DNA from: a virus
DNA length: 40,086 bases
Strand: one strand, 5' to 3'
Virus record (IMG/VR): IMGVR_UViG_3300030390_001481
Coordinates: 22,992 to 63,077 of that record
In this document: positions 31,239-38,500 of the stretch, in pieces
Layout of the letters: every line of letters starts with the position of its first letter
Numbering within the stretch: the first letter of the stretch is position 1
Notes under the pieces: model-generated
What the model was told of the DNA's origin: nothing
Seen by the model: only the letters and a program-made list of their open reading frames with translations
Databases searched by the model: none
Translations under genes and position numbers: made by a program

Positions 31239-32468
31239 TTACAAATCTAACAAATCTCTTTTAAAATGAGTAAGGGTATAATCTTTCTTTTTAACAACGG
31301 ATTTGTATATTTCACTTTCAATTCCATCATTACTAAATATCCAATATATTTTATTTTTTGATCTATTCTTTGTAGTCATTCTGTCTCTACTTTGCCAATA
31401 AGATGTGGCGCTAAAATCTATGTTGTAGTAAACTAATGCTGACGCTTCTTTTAAGCTGATACCTTCTCTTCCGCTAACAATTTGTAAAGCAATACTTTTT
31501 TCTGTTGCATTAAACTCTTCTAAATCGTTTGTAATCATGTCTTTATAAACGCTTTTTATAGCATTATATTCTTCTTTAAATTTATAAAATATACCAATTT
31601 TTTTACCTTTAAAGAATTTCTTAATATATTTAGCCTTTGTAGTATCAACAACCATAGACTTTCCGCTCTCAAACTTTACAGTTCCAGAGCATAACTGATG
31701 TACTTTTGACATCAACTTTACACCTGTGTCAGCAAGAACAATTTCTCCCTTACCCTCTATTACCCTGTCTTTTTTAATTTTCTTTATCAATGATAAACAA
31801 ACAGAACTTAAATTAACATATAAAATTTTTTCCTCAATAGTAGTTTTAAACCCTGCCATTTTTTGAGAATAATTTATTTTGTAGGGACTCATTTCGTCTA
31901 TAATACTTTTTAATCCTTTAGTGTAATCATTAATATAAATACTATTTATAAATTTTTGTTTTACTTTAATATGTACTTTACTAAAAGCATAAAAGTTTTT
32001 AAACTTATTAAAAGGATTGTTTGGTATCCCATAAACCTGGTGATACATTTGACTATATGATTCGGGTGTTGGAGTACCGCTTAATAATATAACAAAAGAA
32101 TTTGATCGGTTTATAATTTCTCTTACCTGTTTTGCTCTTTTATTAGGTTTTGGAAATGCTCCTAAAGAATGTGATTCATCACAAATAACTACATCCCAAT
32201 CAGTTTGTTTTACCTTATGTAATGATTCGTAATTTATTACTTCTAAAAAATAATCCGGATCATACTTATTGTAATCATCAACAATACTACTTATGGCTTT
32301 TTTCTTTGTAATAAATAAAACAGAATTAACTTTTAAATTATTACATATTCCTAAACTCGTTAATGTCTTACCTGTTCTAACTTCCATAGCCAGGTAAAGA
32401 AACCCATGGTCTTTTATTACTTTAGTTCCTTTATCAATAATTTGTTGTTGATACTCTCTAAACTTCAT
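31239..32468 (-). CDS. SF2 (SNF2-like) DNA helicase/translocase, 409 aa
   Basis: Phage-type DEAD/H SNF2-like helicase. The Q-like start is FREYQQQIID. Motif I is EVRTGKT (residues 29-35), motif II is DESH (97-100) and motif III is SGTPT (130-134). Motif V is in GREGISLKEASALVYYN (333-349) and motif VI in QSRDRMTTKNR (359-369). All key residues of a two-RecA-domain ATPase are present, so it should be active; the polarity and substrate cannot be told from sequence. No accessory nuclease domain is fused, but a VRR-NUC protein is encoded next. It overlaps the primase-helicase gene by 11 bases. Probable role: replication-fork or recombination-intermediate remodelling. Confidence 0.9.
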   Translation of the reverse strand: MKFREYQQQIIDKGTKVIKDHGFLYLAMEVRTGKTLTSLGICNNLKVNSVLFITKKKAISSIVDDYNKYDPDYFLEVINYESLHKVKQTDWDVVICDESHSLGAFPKPNKRAKQVREIINRSNSFVILLSGTPTPESYSQMYHQVYGIPNNPFNKFKNFYAFSKVHIKVKQKFINSIYINDYTKGLKSIIDEMSPYKINYSQKMAGFKTTIEEKILYVNLSSVCLSLIKKIKKDRVIEGKGEIVLADTGVKLMSKVHQLCSGTVKFESGKSMVVDTTKAKYIKKFFKGKKIGIFYKFKEEYNAIKSVYKDMITNDLEEFNATEKSIALQIVSGREGISLKEASALVYYNIDFSATSYWQSRDRMTTKNRSKNKIYWIFSNDGIESEIYKSVVKKKDYTLTHFKRDLLDL

Positions 32469-34845
32469 ACTTTTCTGGAAATAATATCCATCTCCCTCCT
32501 AAATCTCTACCTTCTTCTGAATTGGTATTATATTTATACAAGCCATAGCTGTGTAACCATTTCTGAAATCTTGTACGCGAAATAGTAAATTTTGATTTGG
32601 GAGCAAAATCTGGATTCTCTTCTATAAAATCGTTATACAATTCAGTTTTATAAACTCTATTGTTAGGTCTTAATTTAATGTTTTCATTAGAATCATTTAG
32701 CAATCCGCACCATTCAACAAACTCATGACAAGTTTCAGCTGAAAGTTTTCTTATTCTTAAATTTACAAATTCACTTTTAACTAATCCTGTATGCAAGTAC
32801 ATTTGCAAACAATTAATCATGTAGTTATCAAACTGACACCATTCTTCTTCATCCCAATCTCCAAACATAAGTTTTCCAAACTCTACTAATGGTGTAAATT
32901 CTTTAGTGTAATGCTGCGACAATTCTAATTCCCATTTTCTTCTTTCAAAACTTGTACCTTTACCTTTAATTGCATAGTTAGTTGTTATAGCTATTTTAGG
33001 AGATTTACTAAATGGTATCATAATTGCATCACGATTTTTCTTCTCAAGGGTTAATCCTTCCGTAACTACACTAAATAGCCTTTCAAAATCAAAGGCTCTT
33101 TTAACATCATCAAAACAAAGTATTTGTGTATCTGCTGATACAAGCTGATAAGCAAATGACCTTTCAAATGTAAAAGACTTTCCATCAATGACTACCAATT
33201 TTTTCATCTTTGCCAAACCATTCATAAACAAACCTTTACCTGTGCCTCCTTCTGGGTTGTCAGATATAACTTCGTCATTTAAAATAGTAGCTGGACAATA
33301 AGATAAATTTTTATAACCATGCATTAAAAATCCTATTGTAGATTCCATAGAAGAAATTCTACTATCATTTTCTCCGCATATATTATGTATAAACCTTTTG
33401 TAATCACATTCTTTTACGCTACATAGTGTAAAATCTCTATCTATTACATGATCCTTCCATACATATCCCCCTAAATCTAAATAATCAATAAGATTTATTT
33501 CTTTATGTGTAATTTTAACAGCACAATTCATGAAATATAAGTAAGCTGTATCTTTAGTGTCTTCAATAAAAAACACATCTATTGATGATAGTAAAGTTAA
33601 AAACTCTTCTCTAAAATATCTGGTATGTTCTGCGAAATAATTATAAACACTAATATCATCTATCTCTAATAAGTATTCTAAAACAAAATCTTTTATTTCT
33701 TTTTCAGATGTATGGTCTATTAAATTATTTATTACCCTAACAAATACATAACTCTTACTTCCTTCTGGGTTAAACTTATAAAAACCGCTATCTTCTAAAA
33801 AAGTTTTAAAATAAATATGTATAATTTTTATAACTCCTTTTTCGCTTTTTGTCCAAAATTTGTTTTCAGTTTGTTCTTCTTCTATTCTTGTAATAACCTT
33901 GTCAATATTTTCCTCATTAATTTTGTCATTTTTTATATGACATTTAATTTCATTTTTATCTACTCCTTTTCGTAGCTGACTTTTTATTAAATTTACCTTT
34001 TCTTCATCCTCATAATATTTTGAACCAAAGTTATGTGTGTTGGCATAGGCAGAATTAATTGTTCTTAAAATTTCATTTCTATTAAAATCTTTTGAATCAA
34101 AATTGCTCATTACATATTCAGCTAAAGTTTTAGGAACTCCAAAATCATTAAAAGCAGCAGCAAGAATATATACATTATTATTTCTTTCTCCGTTTCTTAA
34201 TCCATATTTTTTCTCCCACCATTTAGTAAGTATTTCTACAATTTTATTTTCATCTGTAAGAGGTATTGTTGGTTTGTCTTTGTGTACAATTTTTTCAACA
34301 TATTCTTGCTCATTAATTTTATCCCATATAATAGAACTTTTTGCTATATAGATTAATGGGTCGTAAGATTCATAGCAAACTCTTGAAACATTTTTTGATG
34401 TCGTATCAAAATATTCTGAGTTTAAATACTTATTTAATGATGAAAAATAATTTTTATGATTACCAATATCTTCTGGTATTTTCACTAAAGCCTTTAAACC
34501 TTTACCGCTGGGAGAGATAAACACAGAATAAATATATTTGTTTTTAGCAAGTTTTTCTTTTTCCTGTAACAAATCTTTACTTGTTTTATACCCATCAAAA
34601 TCTAAACATATTAAACCGCTATGTTCCATTAAAGAATTATCATTTCTTTTGTTAAATTTTCCGCTAAAACAAATTGCTGGTAATCTTTTTTTTAATTCAT
34701 TCCTAACTTCTTTATCTTTTGTTTTTCTTATTTCTTTTACTAATTCTTTGGATGATCCTTCTTCTATTCTCTTTAGAACTAATTTAACATCTCTGTAGAA
34801 TGGTTGAGATGTATCTTTTATGTCTTTAAATATTGTTACTTGCAT
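32458..34845 (-). CDS. VirE-N/BT4734-type primase fused to SF3-like helicase, 795 aa
   Basis: Main replication enzyme. The N-terminal primase-like domain has LICLDFDG (D82 and D84, metal binding), FISPSGKGLKALVKIP (110-124) and SRVCYESYDPLIYI (154-167), the conserved set of the VirE-N/BT4734 group of archaeo-eukaryotic primases. Residues about 218-275 look like a PriCT linker (GERNNNVYILAAAFNDFGVP). The ATPase half has Walker A PEGGTGKG (531-538), Walker B ILCFDD (575-580) and a sensor asparagine in AITTNY (619-624), as in SF3/D5-like helicases. A winged-helix-like tail follows (SRTRFQKWLHSYGLYKY). Such proteins prime and unwind at phage forks. One of the two RNA elements lies 14 bases upstream of its start. 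Confidence 0.85.
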   Translation of the reverse strand: MQVTIFKDIKDTSQPFYRDVKLVLKRIEEGSSKELVKEIRKTKDKEVRNELKKRLPAICFSGKFNKRNDNSLMEHSGLICLDFDGYKTSKDLLQEKEKLAKNKYIYSVFISPSGKGLKALVKIPEDIGNHKNYFSSLNKYLNSEYFDTTSKNVSRVCYESYDPLIYIAKSSIIWDKINEQEYVEKIVHKDKPTIPLTDENKIVEILTKWWEKKYGLRNGERNNNVYILAAAFNDFGVPKTLAEYVMSNFDSKDFNRNEILRTINSAYANTHNFGSKYYEDEEKVNLIKSQLRKGVDKNEIKCHIKNDKINEENIDKVITRIEEEQTENKFWTKSEKGVIKIIHIYFKTFLEDSGFYKFNPEGSKSYVFVRVINNLIDHTSEKEIKDFVLEYLLEIDDISVYNYFAEHTRYFREEFLTLLSSIDVFFIEDTKDTAYLYFMNCAVKITHKEINLIDYLDLGGYVWKDHVIDRDFTLCSVKECDYKRFIHNICGENDSRISSMESTIGFLMHGYKNLSYCPATILNDEVISDNPEGGTGKGLFMNGLAKMKKLVVIDGKSFTFERSFAYQLVSADTQILCFDDVKRAFDFERLFSVVTEGLTLEKKNRDAIMIPFSKSPKIAITTNYAIKGKGTSFERRKWELELSQHYTKEFTPLVEFGKLMFGDWDEEEWCQFDNYMINCLQMYLHTGLVKSEFVNLRIRKLSAETCHEFVEWCGLLNDSNENIKLRPNNRVYKTELYNDFIEENPDFAPKSKFTISRTRFQKWLHSYGLYKYNTNSEEGRDLGGRWILFPEKYEV

Positions 34846-34859
34846 TATATTGAATTAAA

Positions 34860-34951
34860 AAGGGGGTGAATATAAAAATTTAATTAAAAACTGGAAGCTC
34901 TTATACTCCCGTTTAATGTTAAGTGGCAAAACGCCGTTCGTCCACCCCCTT
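34860..34951 (-). ncRNA. Structured RNA element, copy A (upstream of primase gene)
   Basis: Read on the minus strand, AAGGGGGTG (34951-34943) pairs with CACCCCCTT (34868-34860), extended by one G-U and one A-U pair. The enclosed 70 bases contain GGCGTTTTGCCAC followed by TTAACATTAA, and a second hairpin GGGAGTATAAGAGCTTCC. The GGC-(A/G)-TTT-GCCAC and AAC-ATTAA parts recur in copy B 3 kb away. It lies in the 118-base spacer between the SSB-like gene and the primase-helicase gene. It may be a 5' leader regulator, a processing site or an attenuator; a T run follows the closing stem. Confidence 0.6.
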
Positions 34952-34963
34952 GTATTGTTTTGC

Positions 34964-35215
34964 CTAAAAAGGTAAATCTGGACTATCTGTTGCAGCTTCC
35001 TTTTTAGCCTCTGGCTTCCAAGTGTCTACTGCTACATAATGAGTTTTACCATATTGATCGGCTTCTCTTTTTTGTTGTACGATAAGTTTTATATATTTCT
35101 TACCATTATAATCAAAAAGATGTTCTTGAGGTAAATCAGATAAGCAAACTGAACAAGCAATTTGATTACCTTCAAACTTAGAAACACCAGAACCTACATA
35201 TATTTTTTCTTCCAT
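34964..35215 (-). CDS. Putative single-stranded-DNA-binding protein with DLPF tail, 83 aa
   Basis: I chose the ATG at 35215 (MEEKIYVGSGVSKFEGNQIA); a longer reading from a GTG at 35293 would overlap the preceding small gene and adds a stretch unlike the rest. The body is a small beta-rich domain (ACSVCLSDLPQEHLFDYNGK, KYIKLIVQQKREADQYGKTH, YVAVDTWKP), followed by an acidic tail ending SPDLPF. SSB proteins end in an acidic tip such as DDDIPF that recruits replication partners; DSPDLPF is very similar. Context (exonuclease and annealing protein upstream, primase-helicase downstream) fits an SSB analogue. OB fold not demonstrable here. Confidence 0.5.
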   Translation of the reverse strand: MEEKIYVGSGVSKFEGNQIACSVCLSDLPQEHLFDYNGKKYIKLIVQQKREADQYGKTHYVAVDTWKPEAKKEAATDSPDLPF

Positions 35216-35216
35216 T

Positions 35217-35369
35217 TTAATGTATTTTAATTTCTTGTTCCAAAATTTCAAAAATGTCTGCCAATAACTTGTGTTTTTGACGAGCATCCTCACAAGTAGT
35301 TGGAACTTCTACTGTGAATACATCTTTCTTCCATAAGAAAAAAGATATAATATTTTTAAAGAATTTCAT
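35217..35369 (-). CDS. Small hypothetical protein, 50 aa
   Basis: A short gene between exonuclease and SSB-like genes. It overlaps the exonuclease stop by 14 bases and ends just before the SSB-like start. The product begins MKFFKNIISFFLWKKDVFTV, an aromatic, hydrophobic, basic N-terminus that could associate with a membrane. It continues with PTTCEDARQKHKLLADIFEI, a helix ending LEQEIKIH. No family recognised. The tight overlap at both ends is the main evidence that it is expressed. Confidence 0.5.
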   Translation of the reverse strand: MKFFKNIISFFLWKKDVFTVEVPTTCEDARQKHKLLADIFEILEQEIKIH

Positions 35370-36084
35370 GATGAACATATGTATTAATTTCTTCTTTAGC
35401 TGTTTTGCTAAAAAATTTATTATATATATACACTGCCTGTTCTACTTTTGCCTTACCTCTTTCTAAAAACTCTGGAGATGTAGTAAAAACTGCTAACTGC
35501 AAAGTTGATTTATCTATGACATAAAACTCTAAAGGTTTGTCAAATAGTTTTTGATAAATATATGCCTGGCTATCATAGTTATATCTGTATGCACTTTGTC
35601 TGAATTTGTTTAAATCAGATGTAGTTTTTAAATCTATTATCTTGTCTGTACATATTATATCAGCCTTTCCTTTCCACCATTCATTGTTAATAATTTTAAC
35701 ATTTGGCACCTCATATTGATTAGATGTTTCATAAATCTCAACAAACATATCCATATTGGCTTTCATTGAATTTATAACTTTATCTAAGTGTTCCTTTTCT
35801 TTCAGCAGAAGCATCATCTCTCCTGTTTCTTCAGCTAATTCTTTATAAGCCTTAGTGTTTCTACTTGCTACATCTACTATTTGAAAAGATGAAAGTTTTT
35901 CTGGTTCCAGCATAGCAACATGAAAATACCTTCCTTCAAGCATAGCTTTTGTTTGCTCTTTGGACTGCCTAAAACTTTTAGGATCGTTTAATAAAGTGTA
36001 AATATCTGAATTAGATAGCCATTGTTTTCCATATTCTCCGTAGTACAAGCTATCATCTTGTAGTTTAGTTAATATCTCCTCCAT
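35356..36084 (-). CDS. PD-(D/E)XK exonuclease, RecE/DUF3799-like, 242 aa
   Basis: Phage recombination exonuclease. Features in order are WLSNSDIYTLLNDP (22-35), GRYFHVAMLEPE (51-62) with the conserved His-bearing helix, and WWKGKADIICTDKIIDLKTT (136-155) containing D142 and the catalytic D151-x-K153 pair. YNYDSQAYIYQKL (169-181) follows with the Q-x-x-x-Y helix typical of the lambda-exonuclease/RecE group. It would resect double-stranded ends to give single strands for the annealing protein encoded immediately upstream; the two genes are adjacent with a one-base overlap. All expected catalytic residues are present. Confidence 0.85.
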   Translation of the reverse strand: MEEILTKLQDDSLYYGEYGKQWLSNSDIYTLLNDPKSFRQSKEQTKAMLEGRYFHVAMLEPEKLSSFQIVDVASRNTKAYKELAEETGEMMLLLKEKEHLDKVINSMKANMDMFVEIYETSNQYEVPNVKIINNEWWKGKADIICTDKIIDLKTTSDLNKFRQSAYRYNYDSQAYIYQKLFDKPLEFYVIDKSTLQLAVFTTSPEFLERGKAKVEQAVYIYNKFFSKTAKEEINTYVHHEIL

Positions 36085-36659
36085 TATAAATGTTTTGAGA
36101 TTTCTTTCTTAACTACCGCTTTTAACTTATATTTTGTTTCTAATTGAGCAACAATTTTAGGAAGACCTAATTTTTTATTAGCTGAAACATAACTTAAAAC
36201 TTTATCCCAATTTGTATCTCCTATGTCAAGTGTAACATGAATAGGTGTATCTTGCTTTGGCTTATTAGCTATATCAATTAAATCTTCTCCTTTAAATATT
36301 GATATACCCAGCCCATGCATAGCAATTGCCTTCGCTGTAGACCTTTGTATGGCTGTGTTTACATCCATTGAGGTAATCTTCTCCAGAGCAATTGAATTGT
36401 TCCTGTAATCCATTACAGGCAGATAATCAATGTGTTCTATTTCGTTTACCGTTATGCCTACTTTTACTGAAGCTGTTTTACCATCTGTAAAAAAATTTAG
36501 ACCTGTGATTTCGCTTTCATACACCTTTCTGTTAGAATTAGGATAAGTTTCTTTAAGTAAAGACCAGGCATTAGCCCAAGACAAGTAATTAAATTTACCT
36601 TTTTTTTCTGCCATTCCTTTAACGTTGATGGCTGACAACTTTTTAAAATAATTTTCCAT
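36084..36659 (-). CDS. Single-strand annealing protein, DUF1071 (Sak3-like), 191 aa
   Basis: The product has the DUF1071 layout: KGKFNYLSWANAWSLLKETY at residues 20-39, a beta region with FFTDGKTASVKVGITVN, IDYLPVMDYRNNSIALEKI, and NTAIQRSTAKAIAMHGLGIS followed by IFKGEDL. These features define a phage family related to Rad52-like annealing proteins, which pair complementary single strands during recombination-dependent replication. It stands directly before the PD-(D/E)XK exonuclease, forming the classic two-component annealing system. The lysine-rich C-terminal 50 residues (about 140-191) may bind DNA or partners. Confidence 0.85.
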   Translation of the reverse strand: MENYFKKLSAINVKGMAEKKGKFNYLSWANAWSLLKETYPNSNRKVYESEITGLNFFTDGKTASVKVGITVNEIEHIDYLPVMDYRNNSIALEKITSMDVNTAIQRSTAKAIAMHGLGISIFKGEDLIDIANKPKQDTPIHVTLDIGDTNWDKVLSYVSANKKLGLPKIVAQLETKYKLKAVVKKEISKHL

Positions 36660-37056
36660 TTTTGTTATTTAGTTTAGTTAGTTTTTGTGTAAAGAAAGAA
36701 TACTTATTCATAACAAATTCCCTTTTTGTTTTTAAATTCTTAATAAATTTATCATTCTTTCTACTATTTACTTCTTCTTTCATTTTTTGCTCTATGATTT
36801 GTAACTTTCTTTTATTGTTATTTATACCCATAAGCAAACATCCCACCTTCCATCCATTCTTGTAAAACAATTTATATTCGTTTTCTGTTAACTCTTGAAA
36901 GTAATCTCCATTTTTAGAGCAATTCAATATTTCTGTTTTACTTGAAAATTTTTGTAATTTAAATCCATTATCTATTAAAATTTCTCCATATTTTTTAACT
37001 ATATGTATGGGAGATGTTTCTAATACTTGATTGTACAGATCTTTAAAATTATACAT
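36643..37056 (-). CDS. Basic hypothetical protein, 137 aa
   Basis: The product begins MYNFKDLYNQVLETSPIHIV followed by KYGEILIDNGFKLQKFSSKT. It has a central YFQELTENEYKLFYKNGWKV, and a lysine/asparagine-rich C-terminal half (KRKLQIIEQKMKEEVNSRKN, KREFVMNKYSFFTQKLTKLN). The overall charge is strongly positive and the C-terminus probably forms coiled helices, compatible with nucleic-acid binding. It overlaps the DUF1071 gene by 17 bases and follows the DnaA-like gene directly. I do not recognise a family. Confidence 0.6.
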   Translation of the reverse strand: MYNFKDLYNQVLETSPIHIVKKYGEILIDNGFKLQKFSSKTEILNCSKNGDYFQELTENEYKLFYKNGWKVGCLLMGINNNKRKLQIIEQKMKEEVNSRKNDKFIKNLKTKREFVMNKYSFFTQKLTKLNNKNGKLF

Positions 37057-37365
37057 TTAGCTATGTAATTTACATTTATGTGATATTGTGTCTACTACAT
37101 ATTTGTAATCTGGATCGTTATCTACATAGTTTTTAGCTTTATTGTATCCATGCATTATTGTAGAATGGTCTACCGGTAAACCATTTTCTTCCATAAATCT
37201 TTTTATGTAAGATAGTCTTATTGGTCTTTCTCTTGCTAAAAAATATAACATTTGTCTTGCTTCAACTATTTCTCTTTTTCTGGTCTTAGAAAACATCTCT
37301 CCTAAAGTTAAATGGAATTTTTCTGCAATTGCATCAGCATAGGCATCAAATATATCTTTTTTCAT
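37057..37365 (-). CDS. Stand-alone DnaA domain IV (DNA-binding) protein, 102 aa
   Basis: Residues about 15-90 match the DNA-binding domain IV of the replication initiator DnaA: FHLTLGEMFSKTRKREIVEA (20s-30s), RQMLYFLARERPIRLSYIKR, then the signature VDHSTIMHGYNKAKNYV at 65-81 (compare DHSTVxHA). Full-length DnaA is over 400 residues and has an AAA+ domain, which is absent. A separate DNA-binding domain could direct the phage origin to host factors, compete with host DnaA, or control early transcription. Its neighbours are recombination and replication genes. Target boxes are not evident nearby. Confidence 0.85.
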   Translation of the reverse strand: MKKDIFDAYADAIAEKFHLTLGEMFSKTRKREIVEARQMLYFLARERPIRLSYIKRFMEENGLPVDHSTIMHGYNKAKNYVDNDPDYKYVVDTISHKCKLHS

Positions 37366-37367
37366 AT

Positions 37368-37688
37368 TTATTTTTTATTAAATTTATTTTGTAAATCGTT
37401 AATTCTTTCTAATGTCTTGACAGCTTTGTCATAACTCATTCCTTCATTCATTAAATTGTCTATTGTTAATTGCTTTATCTCTAATTGCAAGTGATGAATA
37501 GCTTTTTCAATGTCTTCTATATGTTTTGCCATATCAGACATTCCTTCTTCTTTTTTCTTTCCGCACCTCATAAGGTATGTAAGAGCATTTCCTACATTAA
37601 ATGTAGCAGAGAAGCCATACACAACTTCACTGGCATGATAATTGTTTTTAGCAATATAGTAATCTGGCGTTGGTCTTATTGGTTTCAT
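37368..37688 (-). CDS. DUF3310-like protein, 106 aa
   Basis: The product contains NYHASEVVYGFSATFNVGNA followed by LTYLMRCGKKKEEGM, and DIEKAIHHLQLEI. This is the arrangement of the DUF3310 family: a His/Ala-Val start, F-N-x-G-N-A-x-x-Y-L-x-R-x-G-K-K and D-x-x-K-A-x-x-x-L. These small helical phage proteins are common beside replication genes and have been loosely called nucleotide kinases, though activity is not established. A coiled C-terminal helix follows. It lies two bases before the DnaA-like gene, so the two are probably co-translated. Confidence 0.7.
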   Translation of the reverse strand: MKPIRPTPDYYIAKNNYHASEVVYGFSATFNVGNALTYLMRCGKKKEEGMSDMAKHIEDIEKAIHHLQLEIKQLTIDNLMNEGMSYDKAVKTLERINDLQNKFNKK

Positions 37689-37691
37689 TTG

Positions 37692-37916
37692 TTAGTATTT
37701 ATATTTTGACATATCATTACAAATAGATAGTCTTATTTTTTTATCAAAAAAGTAATTCGTGCTGCATAACACAAATTTATTATTTAATTCTTGTTTTCCA
37801 CTATATTTAAAGAAATTATTAAAGTCTATTGTATTTTTTCTGTTCTTAATATTTTCTTCTTTAGTTTTCTTTTTTTCTTTTAAAGTGTTTACTAAATACT
37901 TGGATAAATCATTCAT
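37692..37916 (-). CDS. Basic hypothetical protein, 74 aa
   Basis: The product starts MNDLSKYLVNTLKEKKKTKE, rich in lysine and asparagine, and has a short more globular end (NNKFVLCSTNYFFDKKIRLS, then ICNDMSKYKY). It is basic throughout and may bind nucleic acid. The gene is the first after RNA element B, which ends 19 bases upstream of its ATG, so its expression may be controlled by that element. No family recognised. Confidence 0.5.
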   Translation of the reverse strand: MNDLSKYLVNTLKEKKKTKEENIKNRKNTIDFNNFFKYSGKQELNNKFVLCSTNYFFDKKIRLSICNDMSKYKY

Positions 37917-37935
37917 AATAATATTTTATTAAATT

Positions 37936-37995
37936 AAAGGAGGTGAATAATAGTATTAATTGTTGGTGGCAAATGCCTTTATACTCACCCCCTTT
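37936..37995 (-). ncRNA. Structured RNA element, copy B
   Basis: Read on the minus strand, AAAGGGGGTGAGTA pairs with TATTCACCTCCTTT, a stem of 14 bp with two G-U pairs. On the plus strand these would be A-C mismatches, so the structure favours minus-strand transcription. It encloses GGCATTTGCCACCAACAATTAA, matching the core of copy A (GGCGTTTTGCCAC...AACATTAA). It sits in the spacer upstream of the 74-residue gene, the same relation copy A has to the primase gene. Copy B lacks the second hairpin of copy A. Confidence 0.6.
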
Positions 37996-38014
37996 TATTA
38001 TAACTTGAATAAAG

Positions 38015-38146
38015 TTATTTTTGAAATGAAGCTAAAATTATAGATTTTAAAATATCTTGATTTAACTTTTGAAGCCATTGAACATACTTCTTGTTAGGAT
38101 ATTTTTTTAACTTCTCTTTTAAGATTAATTCTTGAATTTCTTTCAT
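38015..38146 (-). CDS. Small lysine-rich helical protein, 43 aa
   Basis: The ATG overlaps the stop of the zinc-ribbon gene by four bases (ATGA), which strongly supports translation. The product starts MKEIQELILKEKLKKYPNKK and continues KYVQWLQKLNQDILK, probably two amphipathic helices with strong positive charge. No family recognised. RNA element B begins about 20 bases downstream, so this gene is the last before it. Confidence 0.55.
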   Translation of the reverse strand: MKEIQELILKEKLKKYPNKKYVQWLQKLNQDILKSIILASFQK

Positions 38147-38337
38147 CTACCCATATCTCTTCGTTCATCATCTTCAAGTTCTGATTGTTCATCTTTGATC
38201 AAATCATCATAATCATAGTCATTCTGTGTTTCACAATAGTTTCCACAGGCTATGCAGACAATTAAGTAGTCCCCATACTCATTCTCTATGTCTTCCCATT
38301 CATCTCCACAGCATTTACTAACTAATCTTACCCCCAT
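38143..38337 (-). CDS. Small zinc-ribbon protein, 64 aa
   Basis: The product has two cysteine pairs: SKCCGDEWED near the N-terminus (C-C-G) and VCIACGNYCETQ (C-x-x-C-x-x-x-C) about 20 residues later, the layout of a zinc ribbon. The C-terminal third is very acidic (YDYDDLIKDEQSELEDDERR). Such small phage zinc-ribbon proteins are usually of unknown function and may contact host transcription proteins. It overlaps the preceding gene by 10 bases and the following one by 4, a continuous coupled cluster. Confidence 0.65.
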   Translation of the reverse strand: MGVRLVSKCCGDEWEDIENEYGDYLIVCIACGNYCETQNDYDYDDLIKDEQSELEDDERRDMGR

Positions 38338-38495
38338 ATAATTTTATATCTTTCTTGGTGTTCTGATTTTTTATCAATTGTTTCTTCTTTCTTATCCTGT
38401 TTGTTTTCTTTCTTCTTTTTCTTTACCTCTGAAGCAATATGCTCACACCATGCAGAGTAAGATAATTCTCTAAACTTTTTTTCCATTTTTTCCAT
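38328..38495 (-). CDS. Small lysine/glutamate-rich protein, 55 aa
   Basis: The product begins MEKMEKKFRELSYSAWCEHI, followed by a run of lysines (SEVKKKKKENKQDKKEE) and an end HQERYKIIWG. It overlaps the zinc-ribbon start by 10 bases. The ATG at 38495 is preceded by the A-rich AAAATAATAAAA; a second in-frame Met occurs at residue 4. Charged coiled or disordered; no family recognised. Confidence 0.55.
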   Translation of the reverse strand: MEKMEKKFRELSYSAWCEHIASEVKKKKKENKQDKKEETIDKKSEHQERYKIIWG

Positions 38496-38500
38496 TTTTA

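Noticed and set aside
31242-31249. TAGATTTG on the minus strand as a promoter for the VRR-NUC gene
   Set aside because: It lies in the coding end of the helicase as part of a repeated Leu-Leu-Asp-Leu codon run, and such matches are expected by chance in AT-rich coding sequence.
35216-35293. GTG start adding 26 residues to the SSB-like protein
   Set aside because: The extra part is fully overlapped by the 50-residue gene in another frame and reads unlike the rest; the ATG at 35215 follows an A-rich leader.
37936-37946. AAAGGAGGTGA on the plus strand, a textbook Shine-Dalgarno sequence
   Set aside because: It is the plus-strand image of the RNA element stem, there is no plus-strand gene after it, and the rest of the window does not use Shine-Dalgarno sites.
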